A stretch of DNA of 64,000 nucleotides from Arthrobacter_E sp044748305 (lineage in GTDB: Bacteria; Actinomycetota; Actinomycetes; Actinomycetales; Micrococcaceae), in contig NZ_JBIVFT010000002.1 in NCBI RefSeq assembly GCF_044748305.1, positions 248,001 to 312,000 of the forward strand. The letters run 5' to 3'. The translations under genes were made by a program, and so were the position numbers. Below are positions 42,844 through 51,740 of the stretch, one piece after another. The notes below the pieces were generated by a model. The model had not been told where the DNA came from. It ran no database searches and was given only the letters and a program-made list of their open reading frames with translations. Every line of letters begins with the position of its first letter. The first letter of the stretch is position 1.

Positions 42844-43854
42844 TTACGCGGGGCGGTTCAGGCTGCGGAGGGCGGCCGCGAGCCGTTCCGCAGTCTCGTC
42901 ACTCGGGGCGGAGAAGACCAGTTTCTCCCCCTGCTCCACTGGGAGCAGACGCACCATGACAGCGGGACCGCTCGTGACCAGAAGACTCCGGCCCCATGGC
43001 CCGCTTCTGGGGCCCCAGCCGCCGTAGTCCGAAGCCTTGGCGCGCAACGCTTCCGCTGTGAAGATCCGCTCAGCAGGAACCCACGCCGCCGGAGCCAATC
43101 CACCGACCCTGATCCCGAGACCCTTCCGGGTCACGGTGATTCTCAGGAGCAGCAGAATGCAGCAGAGGAGATCCAGCACGAGCACGGCGAGGCCGATCCA
43201 CGGACTCAGAATGCTCAGGAAGGCCGCCGGGAAAACGCCGAGCAAGGCGGCCATGACGAGGACGGAACTACGAGGCCTGGCCCAGACCGGACGGGCGGCC
43301 GCGGCGAGCTCTGGATACGCGAGGGCTTCCAGTTCCTCGCGCAGCGCCCTGTCATCCTTGGGGTCCCACTGAGCTGCCGGGGCATAGACGTAGTGCACCA
43401 GCAGCCCGAGAGCCACGGCACCACCAGTACCCAGGAGGAGCACGAGTTCGTCGACATGCGACGCGTGGGCGTCCGGGACATCCAGCTGCCCGGCCAGCCC
43501 CGCAGCCGCAGCGGTGCAGAGGAAAAGACTCAGGGAGATGCCGATGGAAAGCATGATCCTGCGCATCAGGACAGGGAAGGTCGTGATGGCGGCCAGGAGG
43601 AGGAACGGCAATGGCGGGACGACGATGAGCAGCGCGGACACGAGCCGGTAGGACGCGAAGTCCGTGAAGGCGACCCCTCCGGAGGCTTCCCAGCGGAATG
43701 CGACGGCGGAGGGCAGACGAGCGGTCAAGGTACCGGACGCGAGCGCGAACGCTGCCGCCACCAGCAGGGGGAAGCCCAGGGCGAAGCGCAGCGTCTTCCA
43801 GTCCACGGAGCCGTCACGACGGCGTCTCGTTTCGTCCTCGCCTGGGTTCTCCAT
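42844..43854 (-). CDS. DUF1648-like membrane protein
   Basis: 336 aa. About six hydrophobic segments between residues 22 and 240, with the segment LPSAVAFRWEASGGVAFTDFASYRL after the first helix that resembles the DUF1648 loop. The C-terminal part (about 245-336) is soluble and has a fold-like run (GLGIRVGGLAPAAWVPAERIFTAEALRA). Divergent from pepN. TAGCGT ends 8 nt before the ATG and may be the -10 box. The function is unknown; DUF1648 proteins are sometimes linked to Bacillus SdpI-like immunity, which should not be inferred here. Confidence 0.7.
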   Translation of the reverse strand: MENPGEDETRRRRDGSVDWKTLRFALGFPLLVAAAFALASGTLTARLPSAVAFRWEASGGVAFTDFASYRLVSALLIVVPPLPFLLLAAITTFPVLMRRIMLSIGISLSLFLCTAAAAGLAGQLDVPDAHASHVDELVLLLGTGGAVALGLLVHYVYAPAAQWDPKDDRALREELEALAYPELAAAARPVWARPRSSVLVMAALLGVFPAAFLSILSPWIGLAVLVLDLLCCILLLLRITVTRKGLGIRVGGLAPAAWVPAERIFTAEALRAKASDYGGWGPRSGPWGRSLLVTSGPAVMVRLLPVEQGEKLVFSAPSDETAERLAAALRSLNRPA

Positions 43855-43898
43855 AGTTCTTCACGCTACCCTCTGGCGGAGACGAGCGGTCAGCGGGC

Positions 43899-43922
43899 AT
43901 AGTTGTGAAACACTAGTTTCAC
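43899..43922 (+). promoter_or_regulatory. pepN -10 box and adjoining inverted repeat
   Basis: CATAGT (43899-43904) is followed at once by GTGAAAC-ACTA-GTTTCAC (43905-43922), a perfect 7-bp inverted repeat that would cover the transcription start. It looks like a repressor site on the pepN promoter. The -35 region is poor. Confidence 0.45.
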
Positions 43923-43971
43923 GGTGGCCTCGGGCCGCTTCTCCCCAGGAATGCAAGGAAAGGCGCACATC

Positions 43972-46533
43972 TTGCCAGGAATGAACCTCACCCGGGCCGA
44001 GGCACAGGAGCGCTCCTCCGTGCTTTCGGTCGACTCTTACGCCGTCGATCTCGATCTCACACGAGGCGAGCGGGTCTTCGGGAGCACCACCACCGTGCGC
44101 TTCAGTGCCGTCGAGGGAAGCAGCAGCTTCATCGACGCGGTGACCGATTCAGTCTCCAGGATCTCCCTGAACGGCCGTGAGCTGGACCCTGCCGAGGTCT
44201 CCGACGGCATCCGCATCCAGCTTCCCGGGCTGGCCACCCAGAACGAACTCACGGTGGTGGCCGAGGCCCCGTACATGAACACCGGAGAGGGGCTGCACCG
44301 TTTCGTGGATCCGGTGGACGGCGAGGTCTACCTGTACACGCAGTTCGAGGTCCCGGACTCCCGCCGCATGTTCGCCGTGTTCGAGCAGCCGGATCTGAAA
44401 GCGACGTTCACCTTCACGGTGACGACCCCGGCCCACTGGGACGTGGTGTCCAACTCCCCCACCCCTGAGCCCGAGCCCCAGCCGGCCGGCGAGGACGGCG
44501 GGGCCCGCGCAAGGTGGAGCTTCGCGCCGACCCCGCGCCTTTCCTCGTACGTCACAGCTTTGATCGCCGGGCCTTATCAGTCGGTCCGCAGCGAGCTCGT
44601 CAACGCTGAGGGCCGCACTGTCCCTCTGGGTGTCTTCGCCCGGAAGTCCCTCATGCAGTATCTGGATGCGGAGAACATCTTCGAACTGACCCGCCAGGGC
44701 TTCGAGTTCTTCGAGAAGCAGTTCGGCATCGCGTATCCGTTCGAGAAGTACGACCAGCTCTTCGTCCCGGAGTTCAATGCCGGTGCCATGGAGAACGCGG
44801 GAGCCGTCACCATCCTGGAAGGCTACGTCTTCCGCGGCCAGGTTCCGCAGGCCCAGGTGGAGCGCCGTGCGATCACGGTACTCCATGAGCTCGCCCACAT
44901 GTGGTTCGGTGACCTCGTGACCATGCGCTGGTGGAACGATCTCTGGCTCAATGAGTCCTTCGCCGAGTACATGTCGCACCTCGCTGCAGTGGAGAACACA
45001 TCCTTCACCCACGCCTGGACCACTTTCGCCTCCGTGGAGAAGTCGTGGGCCTACCGTCAGGACCAGCTGCCCAGCACGCACCCGATCTTCGCTCAGATCA
45101 ACGATCTGGCGGATGTCGAGGTCAACTTCGACGGGATCACCTACGCCAAGGGCGCCTCCGTCCTGCGTCAGCTCGTCGCCTGGGTGGGCCAGGAGGAGTT
45201 CATGGCAGGTGTCCGTGCCTACTTCGCCAAGCACGCGTGGAAGAACACCGTGCTGGATGACCTCATGGTGGAACTTGAGGCGGCCAGCGGCCGCGATCTC
45301 GGCACCTGGGGGAAGCTCTGGCTGGAGACGGCAGGAGTCAACACCATCCGCCCCGAGCTCACGCTCACCGAGGACGGCACCATCGAGTCCTTCACCCTCC
45401 TGCAGACTTCTCCGGAGCAGCACCCGACCCTGCGCCCGCACCGCCTGGCCATCGGCGTCTACGGTCAGGATGAAGACGGCCGCCTGAAGCGCACCCGTCG
45501 CCTCGAACTCGACGTCGACGGCGAACGCACCGAGGTGCCCGAACTGGTGGGGCACCGCCACGAGGGCCTGATTCTCATCAACGATGATGACCTGGCCTAC
45601 ACGAAGGTCCGCCTCGATCCCGCGTCCTGGGCCTACGCCCAGGAGCACCTCTCCGCCTTCTCCGAGTCGCTCCCCCGGACCCTCGTATGGGCCTCCGCCT
45701 GGGATGCGGCCCGGGATGCCGAAGCCCCGGCACGCGAGTACCTCAAGCTCATCCTGAACAACATCGGAGCGGAGACGGACTCCTCGGTGATCCTGGTCCA
45801 GCTCCGGCAGCTGGCGACCACGCTGGGCTTCTATGTCGCTCCCGAGCACCGGGAGCAGAGCATCATCGACGCAGCGGACGCTCTACTGGTCCTGGCCGAG
45901 AACGCCGCAGCCGGCAGCGACAACCAGCTTCAGTTCACCAAGGCCTTCGCCTTGCATGCCCGCAGCCAGGCACAGCTCGACGGCGTCGCGGAGATCCTGG
46001 ACGGCAGCCGGGAGATCCCGGGACTCGCCGTCGAACAGGATCTGCGCTGGGAGCTCCTCACCTCGCTGGTGGTCGGCGGCCGAGCCGGACGCGCCGAGAT
46101 CGACGCGGAACTGGAGCGGGACAACACCGCGAGTGGCCAGAACGCGGCAGCTCTGGCCAAGGCCGCCATCGCGACGCCCGAAGCCAAGGCCGAGGCGTGG
46201 CAGCAGATCGTGGTGGAGGGCTCGCTTTCGAATGCGCTGCAGGGATCCGCGGTCAGCGGCTTCACCCGGGTGCACGACTCCGCCCTGCTGGAACCCTACG
46301 CCGAGAAGTTCTTCGACGCGGTTCCGTCCGTGGTGAAGGACCGAACGCTCGCCCTCGCCCAGCAGATCCTCGTGGGGCTCTACCCGTCGTACCAGACGGT
46401 CCAGGGCACCGTGGACCGGACGAACGAGTTCCTCGACGGTCTCAACGGCGACAACGCCGCTCTGCGCAGGACCTTGCTGGAGAGCCGTGACGCCGTGGAA
46501 CGCGCTCTGCGCGCTCAGGCTGCGGACCTCTGA
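43972..46533 (+). CDS. pepN: Aminopeptidase N (M1 family)
   Basis: 853 aa from TTG 43972 (giving MPGMNLTRAEA), chosen because GGAAAGG lies 8 nt before it, whereas the ATG at 43981 has none at the right distance. Zinc aminopeptidase that removes N-terminal residues from peptides in the cytoplasm. AGAMENAG is the substrate-binding exopeptidase motif. HELAHMWFGDLVTMRWWNDLWLNESFAEY gives the zinc site HExxH-x18-E. The C-terminal ERAP1-like helical domain is present. Length matches actinobacterial PepN. Confidence 0.96.
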   Translation: MPGMNLTRAEAQERSSVLSVDSYAVDLDLTRGERVFGSTTTVRFSAVEGSSSFIDAVTDSVSRISLNGRELDPAEVSDGIRIQLPGLATQNELTVVAEAPYMNTGEGLHRFVDPVDGEVYLYTQFEVPDSRRMFAVFEQPDLKATFTFTVTTPAHWDVVSNSPTPEPEPQPAGEDGGARARWSFAPTPRLSSYVTALIAGPYQSVRSELVNAEGRTVPLGVFARKSLMQYLDAENIFELTRQGFEFFEKQFGIAYPFEKYDQLFVPEFNAGAMENAGAVTILEGYVFRGQVPQAQVERRAITVLHELAHMWFGDLVTMRWWNDLWLNESFAEYMSHLAAVENTSFTHAWTTFASVEKSWAYRQDQLPSTHPIFAQINDLADVEVNFDGITYAKGASVLRQLVAWVGQEEFMAGVRAYFAKHAWKNTVLDDLMVELEAASGRDLGTWGKLWLETAGVNTIRPELTLTEDGTIESFTLLQTSPEQHPTLRPHRLAIGVYGQDEDGRLKRTRRLELDVDGERTEVPELVGHRHEGLILINDDDLAYTKVRLDPASWAYAQEHLSAFSESLPRTLVWASAWDAARDAEAPAREYLKLILNNIGAETDSSVILVQLRQLATTLGFYVAPEHREQSIIDAADALLVLAENAAAGSDNQLQFTKAFALHARSQAQLDGVAEILDGSREIPGLAVEQDLRWELLTSLVVGGRAGRAEIDAELERDNTASGQNAAALAKAAIATPEAKAEAWQQIVVEGSLSNALQGSAVSGFTRVHDSALLEPYAEKFFDAVPSVVKDRTLALAQQILVGLYPSYQTVQGTVDRTNEFLDGLNGDNAALRRTLLESRDAVERALRAQAADL

Positions 46534-46561
46534 GCCTGCCCACGGCAACTGAAACGGCTCG

Positions 46562-46607
46562 ACGACGGCGGGTGGTCACCTCAGACGGGGTGGCCACCCG
46601 CCGTCGT
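46562..46607 (+). terminator. Terminator behind pepN
   Basis: ACGACGGCGGGTGG and CCACCCGCCGTCGT pair perfectly over 14 bp, continued by GTCACC/GGTGGC pairing with mismatch. About 30 bp beyond the stop codon. Confidence 0.75.
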
Positions 46608-46633
46608 TCCGGCCCGGCGTCTAGGCTGAGTGC

Positions 46634-47104
46634 ATGGCGATCGATCTTCATCACTACGACGTGACCGTCGACTGGACCGGGAACCTGGGAACGGGGACCG
46701 AAAGTTACCGGGGCTACTCGCGCAATCACGTGGTGCAGTTGCCGGGCCTGCCCGAGTTGCCCGGGTCAGCGGATCCCACGTTCCACGGGGATCCGGAACG
46801 GTACAACCCCGAGCAGTTCCTCCTCACGGCCCTGGCACAGTGCCACATGCTGTCCTACCTTCACGTCGCGGTTCAGCGCGGGGTGGTGGTCACCGCATAC
46901 CGGGATCACGCCACGGGAACGATGCGGCTCAACCGGGACGGAAGCGGGCAGTTCGAAGAAGTCACGCTGAACCCCCAGGTGACCGTCTCCGACCCCTCTC
47001 AGCTGGCTCTCGCGGACGAGTTGCACCATGAAGCGAACCGGTTGTGCTTCATCGCCAACAGCGTGAACTTCCCCGTGCACCACCGTCCGGCGTCGCGCGC
47101 CTGA
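46634..47104 (+). CDS. OsmC family peroxide reductase
   Basis: 156 aa. Small thiol-based hydroperoxide reductase of the OsmC/Ohr superfamily. The first redox Cys is in ALAQCHMLSYL (about residue 76) and the second in EANRLCFIANSVNFPV (about 137), with NPEQFLLTALAQC as the usual helix. The likely reductant is a thiol or lipoyl protein. TAGGCT (46622-46627) ends 6 nt before the ATG, indicating a leaderless mRNA. Convergent with the epimerase gene at a gap of 15 bp, with no terminator between. Confidence 0.9.
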   Translation: MAIDLHHYDVTVDWTGNLGTGTESYRGYSRNHVVQLPGLPELPGSADPTFHGDPERYNPEQFLLTALAQCHMLSYLHVAVQRGVVVTAYRDHATGTMRLNRDGSGQFEEVTLNPQVTVSDPSQLALADELHHEANRLCFIANSVNFPVHHRPASRA

Positions 47105-47119
47105 CGGGGCCGGCGCGTT

Positions 47120-48103
47120 TCAGTCCAGAAGGCCGAGAAGCCGCTCCTCCGCGTCCCGGCTCAGCCCGGCCTTCCGGGTCCGTTCCAAGCCTTGGGAACG
47201 CTCCCACGCCAAGGTGTCCGCCCAGGTCTCCGCCAGCGGCCTCTGATGCAGGCCGCCTGCGAAGGCACCGTCCGCGGTGCGTGTCATGAAACCTTCGTAC
47301 CCGGCAGGGAGCCACACCGGCAGCGAGTCCGGGCCCGCCCAGGGCTGCACCTCGTGCTGTTCGAGCCAGGAGTCCTCGGCCACCGTCAGCTCGCCGTCGA
47401 AGCCGGAGAGCCGCAGCCATTCGGCCACCTCGTCCACCCAGGGACGCGAGACCCCGGAGGCATTGAGGATTCCTGTGAGCTTCTGTTCCGCCGCCCGGAG
47501 GAGGAAAGCCGCATAGTCCCTCACATCGAGGTACTGCACGCTGGACACTTCTCCACGCGGCAGGAGGAGCCGTCCGCCCTGGGACAGCCGCGCAGGCCAG
47601 TAGCCGAAGCGGTCGCTCGGGTCGCCCGGACCCACGAGGAGACCCGGGCGGCTCACATGCGCCCGCTCACCGAGCGACTGCAGGACCTCCAGTTCACACC
47701 GGACCTTGGCAGCCCCGTACTCCTCCATGGATGTCATCGGCTGCCCTGCGGCGAGCGGCTCCAGGAGTTCTTCGGACTCGTCCCCGCCGGGCCGGTCATG
47801 CTCGGCGTAAACCGAACAACTCGACACCAGGGTCCAATGGGCCGCTCTCGCCCCCACGGCCTCAAGCGCCCAGGCCGCGTGATGGGGCTGCCTGGTGACA
47901 TCGACGACGGCGTCGAACTCACCGTGCAGCGTGTCGAAGGCGGCCGGTCCGGAGTCCCGGTCGCCCCGGTGCCACCGGGCACCGTCCGGCACGGCACCAC
48001 TGGCTCCTCGCGCCAGGACGTGCGTCTCGTGTCCTGCCTCCACGGCCTGGCGTACCAGCTCCGCGGACAGGAATGCGGTTCCTCCCAGAATGGCTATGCG
48101 CAT
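47120..48103 (-). CDS. NAD-dependent epimerase/dehydratase family protein
   Basis: 327 aa, extended SDR. N-terminal motif RIAILGGTAFLSAELVRQA (GGTxFxxxxL, slightly altered from GxxGxxG), WTLVSSCSVYAEHDRPGG with catalytic Ser, and YGAAKVRCELEV with the YxxxK pair. SRPGLLVGPGDPSDRFGYWPAR and VQYLDVRDYAAFLL are characteristic of the RNA-binding/isoflavone reductase-like group of plant and bacterial homologues. The substrate is unknown. TAGCCT (48115-48110) ends 6 nt before the ATG: leaderless. Confidence 0.85.
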   Translation of the reverse strand: MRIAILGGTAFLSAELVRQAVEAGHETHVLARGASGAVPDGARWHRGDRDSGPAAFDTLHGEFDAVVDVTRQPHHAAWALEAVGARAAHWTLVSSCSVYAEHDRPGGDESEELLEPLAAGQPMTSMEEYGAAKVRCELEVLQSLGERAHVSRPGLLVGPGDPSDRFGYWPARLSQGGRLLLPRGEVSSVQYLDVRDYAAFLLRAAEQKLTGILNASGVSRPWVDEVAEWLRLSGFDGELTVAEDSWLEQHEVQPWAGPDSLPVWLPAGYEGFMTRTADGAFAGGLHQRPLAETWADTLAWERSQGLERTRKAGLSRDAEERLLGLLD

Positions 48104-48137
48104 GCGTTCAGGCTACGACGCTAGGGTTGTGGGAGCC

Positions 48138-48191
48138 ATGGGTTCAGCCCACGGCGGATCAGCAGTATCAGCAGCAGGAAGGACTTCATGA
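48138..48191 (+). CDS. Possible 17-aa leader ORF coupled to mscS
   Basis: ATG at 48138 to TGA at 48191; the peptide starts MGSAHGGSAV. The stop overlaps the mscS ATG as ATGA. TAGGGT (48122-48127) lies 10 nt before the ATG, so a transcript would begin almost at the start codon. Since mscS also has its own good AGGAAGG, this ORF may be incidental. Confidence 0.25.
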   Translation: MGSAHGGSAVSAAGRTS

Positions 48192-48829
48192 CAGTCAGGA
48201 CAGGTTCCGGAGGAGAGGCGGCGATCGTCATGACGGGAGCACCCGTCAACTTCTGGGAGGTGGGGACCGTCATCCTTGTCGGAGTGCTGGTCTGGGCGCT
48301 CTCGACCTTTCTGATCCGCAGGGTGAGCCGGCGGATCGCCAAGGGCATCGGGGTTCTCAACAAGGGCCGGTTCCGCTGGGTGGCGCCCGCGCTCCAAGCC
48401 CTGGAGAGTCAGCGCCGGGAGCAGCGCGCCCGCACCATCGGCTCTCTCCTGACGAGCGTGGTGACCGTGGTCATCACTGTGATCGTCATCTTCTACGTGC
48501 TGAAGGCCTTCGGGGTCGACATCGCGCCCCTGCTCGCCAGCGTCGGAGTGGTCGGCATCGCCATCGGTTTCGGATCGCAGCAGCTGATCCGCGACTACCT
48601 GGCGGGTATCTTCATCAGCCTGGAGGACCAGTACGGGATCGGCGATCACATCGTCACCAGTGAGGTGGAAGGGACCGTCAAGGCGGTCGGCCTGCGCATC
48701 ACCAAGGTCGAGGCGGAGGACGGCACCATCTGGTACCTGCGCAATGGTGAGATCATGAGGGTGGGGAATCGCTCCCAGGGCAACTATGTCCCGCCGCAGG
48801 AGGACCCCGCGACGCAGGAAGGGAACTGA
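48188..48829 (+). CDS. mscS: MscS-type mechanosensitive channel
   Basis: 213 aa, a minimal small-conductance channel. Three hydrophobic segments: 22-42 (FWEVGTVILVGVLVWALSTF), 82-105, and the pore helix with LLASVGVVGIAIGFGSQQLIRDYLAG, the glycine/alanine-rich TM3. The beta domain follows with GIFISLEDQYGIGDHI and VEGTVKAVGLRITKVEAEDGTIWYLRNGEI. The large C-terminal alpha/beta cage domain of E. coli MscS is largely missing. It releases solutes on hypo-osmotic shock. AGGAAGG lies 6 nt before the ATG. Followed 7 bp later by glbO. Confidence 0.9.
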   Translation: MTVRTGSGGEAAIVMTGAPVNFWEVGTVILVGVLVWALSTFLIRRVSRRIAKGIGVLNKGRFRWVAPALQALESQRREQRARTIGSLLTSVVTVVITVIVIFYVLKAFGVDIAPLLASVGVVGIAIGFGSQQLIRDYLAGIFISLEDQYGIGDHIVTSEVEGTVKAVGLRITKVEAEDGTIWYLRNGEIMRVGNRSQGNYVPPQEDPATQEGN

Positions 48830-48835
48830 CGCTCC

Positions 48836-49273
48836 ATGCTCACCCCGGAAGGACGCCCGCAGCTCATGCGCAATGATCCGTTCTCCCAGCCCGATTACAC
48901 GGACAGCTTCTATGCGCTGATCGGCGGCCATGAAACATTCGTCAGACTCGTGGATGTCTTCTACGAGGGTGTGGCTGAGGACGAACTCCTCCGGCCGATG
49001 TACCCCGAGGAGGACCTGGGCCCGGCCAAGCGCCGGCTGACCATGTTCTTCGAACAGTACTGGGGCGGCCCGGGCACTTACAGCGAAGAGCGCGGCCATC
49101 CCCGGCTGCGCATGCGGCACATGCCGTTCGCCGTCACGGCGGAGGCCAGGGACCGTTGGCTGCTTCACATGCGCAAGGCGGTGGATGCGCTGGAGCTGCC
49201 TCCCCTGCACGAAGCGACACTCTGGGACTACATGGAGCGGGCGGCGCATTCGCTGCTCAACACCCCCAGCTGA
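48836..49273 (+). CDS. glbO: Group II truncated haemoglobin (GlbO)
   Basis: 145 aa. The globin core is FYALIGGHETFVRLVDVFYEGVAEDELLRPMYPEEDLGPAKRRLTMFFEQYWGGP in parts (20-75), then the proximal-His segment RLRMRHMPFAVT and the invariant Trp of group II in DRWLLHMRKAVD. These proteins bind O2 or NO with haem and take part in respiration or nitrosative-stress defence. An in-frame ATG 30 nt downstream (MRNDPFSQ) could also be the start. Co-transcribed with mscS. Confidence 0.93.
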   Translation: MLTPEGRPQLMRNDPFSQPDYTDSFYALIGGHETFVRLVDVFYEGVAEDELLRPMYPEEDLGPAKRRLTMFFEQYWGGPGTYSEERGHPRLRMRHMPFAVTAEARDRWLLHMRKAVDALELPPLHEATLWDYMERAAHSLLNTPS

Positions 49274-49292
49274 GTCCTGGCGGATCTCTTCA

Positions 49293-49332
49293 CAGGAAAC
49301 GGTCCTGGCCCCTGGGCCAGGACCGTTTCCTG
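49293..49332 (+). terminator. Terminator behind glbO
   Basis: Perfect 19-bp stem, CAGGAAACGGTCCTGGCCC and its complement, with only CT between the arms, followed by TTCTGTCTC. One of the best intrinsic terminators in the window; it also faces the convergent gene at 49370. Confidence 0.85.
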
Positions 49333-49369
49333 TTCTGTCTCGGTTCTGCAGGTTTCAGTCCCGCACGTT

Positions 49370-50104
49370 TCAGTCCTGCAGGAGCGCTGCGCGGCGTACC
49401 AGAACGTGCCCGGCCGGAGTGCTCAGCCGCCACCAGGTTCCGTGGCGGAAGAGCAGGGCCGCGCTCCCCTCGGTGAGGAAACCGAGCGTGTGAGCCGCGA
49501 AGGCCGCACCCCTGGGAAAGCCTCGATACGCCGTCGGATCCGCGCCCGGTGCGAGGCTCCACGCGCCGTCGAACTCCTCGCCCCAGACCGTCGCCCGGGC
49601 GTTGTTGACGATCAAGGCACCCGGACTGTCCGGCAGGACGCCTGCGACACGAGAGATTCCGTCCTCCGCCGCGGTGCGCAGGGCGGCGGCCCCGATCGAG
49701 GCAACCGGCTCCCAGGGCCCCTTGGGGACGCTCACACCGGCCCACGATTCCCGGACGGTGGTCGGGGGGACGTCCAGATGCGAAGCCTCCGGGTCACGGG
49801 CGATCCGGTCCAGGACTGCCGAAAGCGGGACGGTCACGTCGAGTTCGACGCCGGTCGTCAGGGCAATGGTTCGCAGCCCCAGAACCGTCGGAGTGGCCTC
49901 CCCGAGGAGCGCTGGGCGCAACACGCAGACCGATGCCAGGAGCACCGGCCCGGAGGCTTGCAGACGCACCCCTGAATCCTGAATCGATTTCGCACGGGTG
50001 ACGAAGTTCTTCAGGTCCGCGAGGTCGCGGGCATCACTGAATTCGAGCTGTTCCGGGACGGAGACGGTGGGTGCTTGCACCCCAAGGACTTTACCGTCGC
50101 GCAC
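49370..50104 (-). CDS. Conserved hypothetical protein
   Basis: 244 aa with GTG start (a GTG at 50080 is an alternative). No signal peptide or transmembrane segment. It is rich in Ala, Val and Leu, with predicted alternating strands and helices; for example VLLASVCVLRPALLGEATPTVLGLRTIAL and PGALIVNNARATVWGEEFDGAWSLAPG. I recognise no family or motif. The neighbours are the YbgC-like thioesterase and, convergent, glbO. A cytoplasmic protein of unknown function. Confidence 0.65.
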   Translation of the reverse strand: MRDGKVLGVQAPTVSVPEQLEFSDARDLADLKNFVTRAKSIQDSGVRLQASGPVLLASVCVLRPALLGEATPTVLGLRTIALTTGVELDVTVPLSAVLDRIARDPEASHLDVPPTTVRESWAGVSVPKGPWEPVASIGAAALRTAAEDGISRVAGVLPDSPGALIVNNARATVWGEEFDGAWSLAPGADPTAYRGFPRGAAFAAHTLGFLTEGSAALLFRHGTWWRLSTPAGHVLVRRAALLQD

Positions 50105-50148
50105 CGCTCTGCGGGGCGGCCCGTGTCATACATCTCAGTCTGAGCCGG

Positions 50149-50646
50149 TCACCGGCGGGTCGCCGCTGCGCGACGCCGGAATGGCACCGGTTCTCCGCTC
50201 CACCGTTCCAGGGCGTGGCGCTGCGCCTGACTGAGCCGAACAGGCGCTCCGCTCTCACGGCCGACCAGGACCATTGCGGACGCCGCCAGCGCGTACACGG
50301 CAGAACCATCGGGCTCGGCCACTTCATAGCCGAAGTCGAAGCTGGAACCGCCGATGCCCGTGACCCAGATGTTCACCTGGACGGGTTCGGTACGGAACAG
50401 CAAGGGGCGCACGTACTCGATCTCATGCCGGGCCACGAGGGTGAAATTCTCCACGCCCACCAGATCATGGAACGTGTCCTCCTCCACGGCACCGGCGCCG
50501 GCATCTCCGCCCAGGGTTCGGTGGATCAGCTGGACGCGGGCGTCCTCGAGATAGGAGAGGTAGACCACGTTGTTGACGTGACCGTAGCTGTCGATGTCTC
50601 CGAAGCGGATCTGGACAGGGAAACTCAAACCGGCACGTGCACTCAT
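50149..50646 (-). CDS. YbgC/FadM-type acyl-CoA thioesterase
   Basis: 165 aa hotdog-fold enzyme. The N-terminal FPVQIRFGDIDSYGHVNNVVYLSYLEDAR is the 4-hydroxybenzoyl-CoA thioesterase signature with the catalytic Asp in RFGDIDSYGHVNN. VARHEIEYVRPLLFRTEPVQVNIWV is the second strand pair. It hydrolyses an acyl-CoA or similar thioester; chain length is unknown. Divergent from tesB at 139 bp, so two unrelated thioesterases are neighbours. Confidence 0.9.
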   Translation of the reverse strand: MSARAGLSFPVQIRFGDIDSYGHVNNVVYLSYLEDARVQLIHRTLGGDAGAGAVEEDTFHDLVGVENFTLVARHEIEYVRPLLFRTEPVQVNIWVTGIGGSSFDFGYEVAEPDGSAVYALAASAMVLVGRESGAPVRLSQAQRHALERWSGEPVPFRRRAAATRR

Positions 50647-50748
50647 GTCATGGCATTCTTCCAGATGCGTCCTCGGACACCGTGTCGACGCACCTCAGCG
50701 ACGGCTTCGTCCGGTTCCGTGACGGTTGCCGGGGCTGCGTCGGCTCGC

Positions 50749-50778
50749 TTGATGGGCTCCGATTGCACTGAGTAGAGT
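50749..50778 (+). promoter_or_regulatory. tesB promoter
   Basis: TTGATG (50749-50754), 18 nt, TAGAGT (50773-50778), with the ATG 7 nt further on. The clearest two-box example of the leaderless arrangement in this window. Confidence 0.6.
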
Positions 50779-50785
50779 CAGCAGC

Positions 50786-51712
50786 ATGAGTGGCGAGACC
50801 CTGAATTCCTCCGTCCCCGGCGACAGGCCGATGGAGGCCGGCCGTAAGGCGACCCAGGAGCTGCTCAAGCTCCTGAAACTGGACGATTTCAACGGCATCC
50901 GCACTGACGAGGACATCTTCGTAGGGCCTGTGCACGAGCAGCCTCGCAGCAGGGTGTTCGGCGGTCAGGTCCTGGCCCAGTCGCTCATGGCGGCGGGGCG
51001 GACGGTGGACCCGGAGCGTGCTGTCCACTCCATGCACGGTTACTTCCTCCGAGCCGGGGACTCTCACGAGACCATCACCTTCGGTGTGCAGCGGCTACGG
51101 GACGGAAAGTCCTTCTCGGCGCGGCGTGTCCACGCCTATCAGGGCGGGGTCCCGATCCTTTCGATGATCGCGTCGTTCCAGACGCCAGACGACGGCGTGG
51201 AGCATTCCGAGGCGATGCCGGCGGGGTTGCCCGAGCCCGAGTCGCTGCCGACCACCGCAGATCTGCTGGCCGGCATCGATCACCCGGTGGCGCGCTACTG
51301 GGCCTTGGAACGCGCTTTCGACATCCGGCATATCGACGCGCCGCTCTACCTCTCCGCAGACCCTGAGGTCAGCAGCCGCAACGCCGTGTGGATGAGGACC
51401 TTCGACCGGCTGCCCGACGATCCCGCCCTTCACCGCGCCGCGTTGGCCTACGCGAGCGATTACACCCTTCTGGAACCGATCCTGCGCCGCCACTCGCTCG
51501 CCTGGAGCAAGCCGGGGATGAGCGTGGCGAGCCTGGATCACGCCATGTGGTGGCACCGCCCGGTGCGCGCCGACGAGTGGCTCCTGTATGTCCAGGACTC
51601 CCCCAGCGCCCAGAATTCGCGTGGTCTGGCCCAGGGACGGATTTATGACCGTCAGGGGCTTCTGGTGGCATCCGTGGCGCAGGAGGGCATGGTGCGCATT
51701 CCGGAGCTCTGA
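50786..51712 (+). CDS. tesB: Acyl-CoA thioesterase II
   Basis: 308 aa, double hotdog. The first half has RVFGGQVLAQSLMAAGRTVDPERAVHSMHGYFLR and VQRLRDGKSFSARRVHAYQGG. The second half has SLDHAMWWHRPVRADEWLLYVQDSPSAQNSRGLAQGRIYD. The catalytic triad residues of TesB (Asp in SLDHA, Gln/Thr region) are present. It cleaves medium- and long-chain acyl-CoAs. The mRNA is probably leaderless. A 30-bp hairpin ends it and also the convergent ettA. Confidence 0.95.
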   Translation: MSGETLNSSVPGDRPMEAGRKATQELLKLLKLDDFNGIRTDEDIFVGPVHEQPRSRVFGGQVLAQSLMAAGRTVDPERAVHSMHGYFLRAGDSHETITFGVQRLRDGKSFSARRVHAYQGGVPILSMIASFQTPDDGVEHSEAMPAGLPEPESLPTTADLLAGIDHPVARYWALERAFDIRHIDAPLYLSADPEVSSRNAVWMRTFDRLPDDPALHRAALAYASDYTLLEPILRRHSLAWSKPGMSVASLDHAMWWHRPVRADEWLLYVQDSPSAQNSRGLAQGRIYDRQGLLVASVAQEGMVRIPEL

Positions 51713-51740
51713 GGCTCTCAGGACTGTCCTGCATCCAAGA

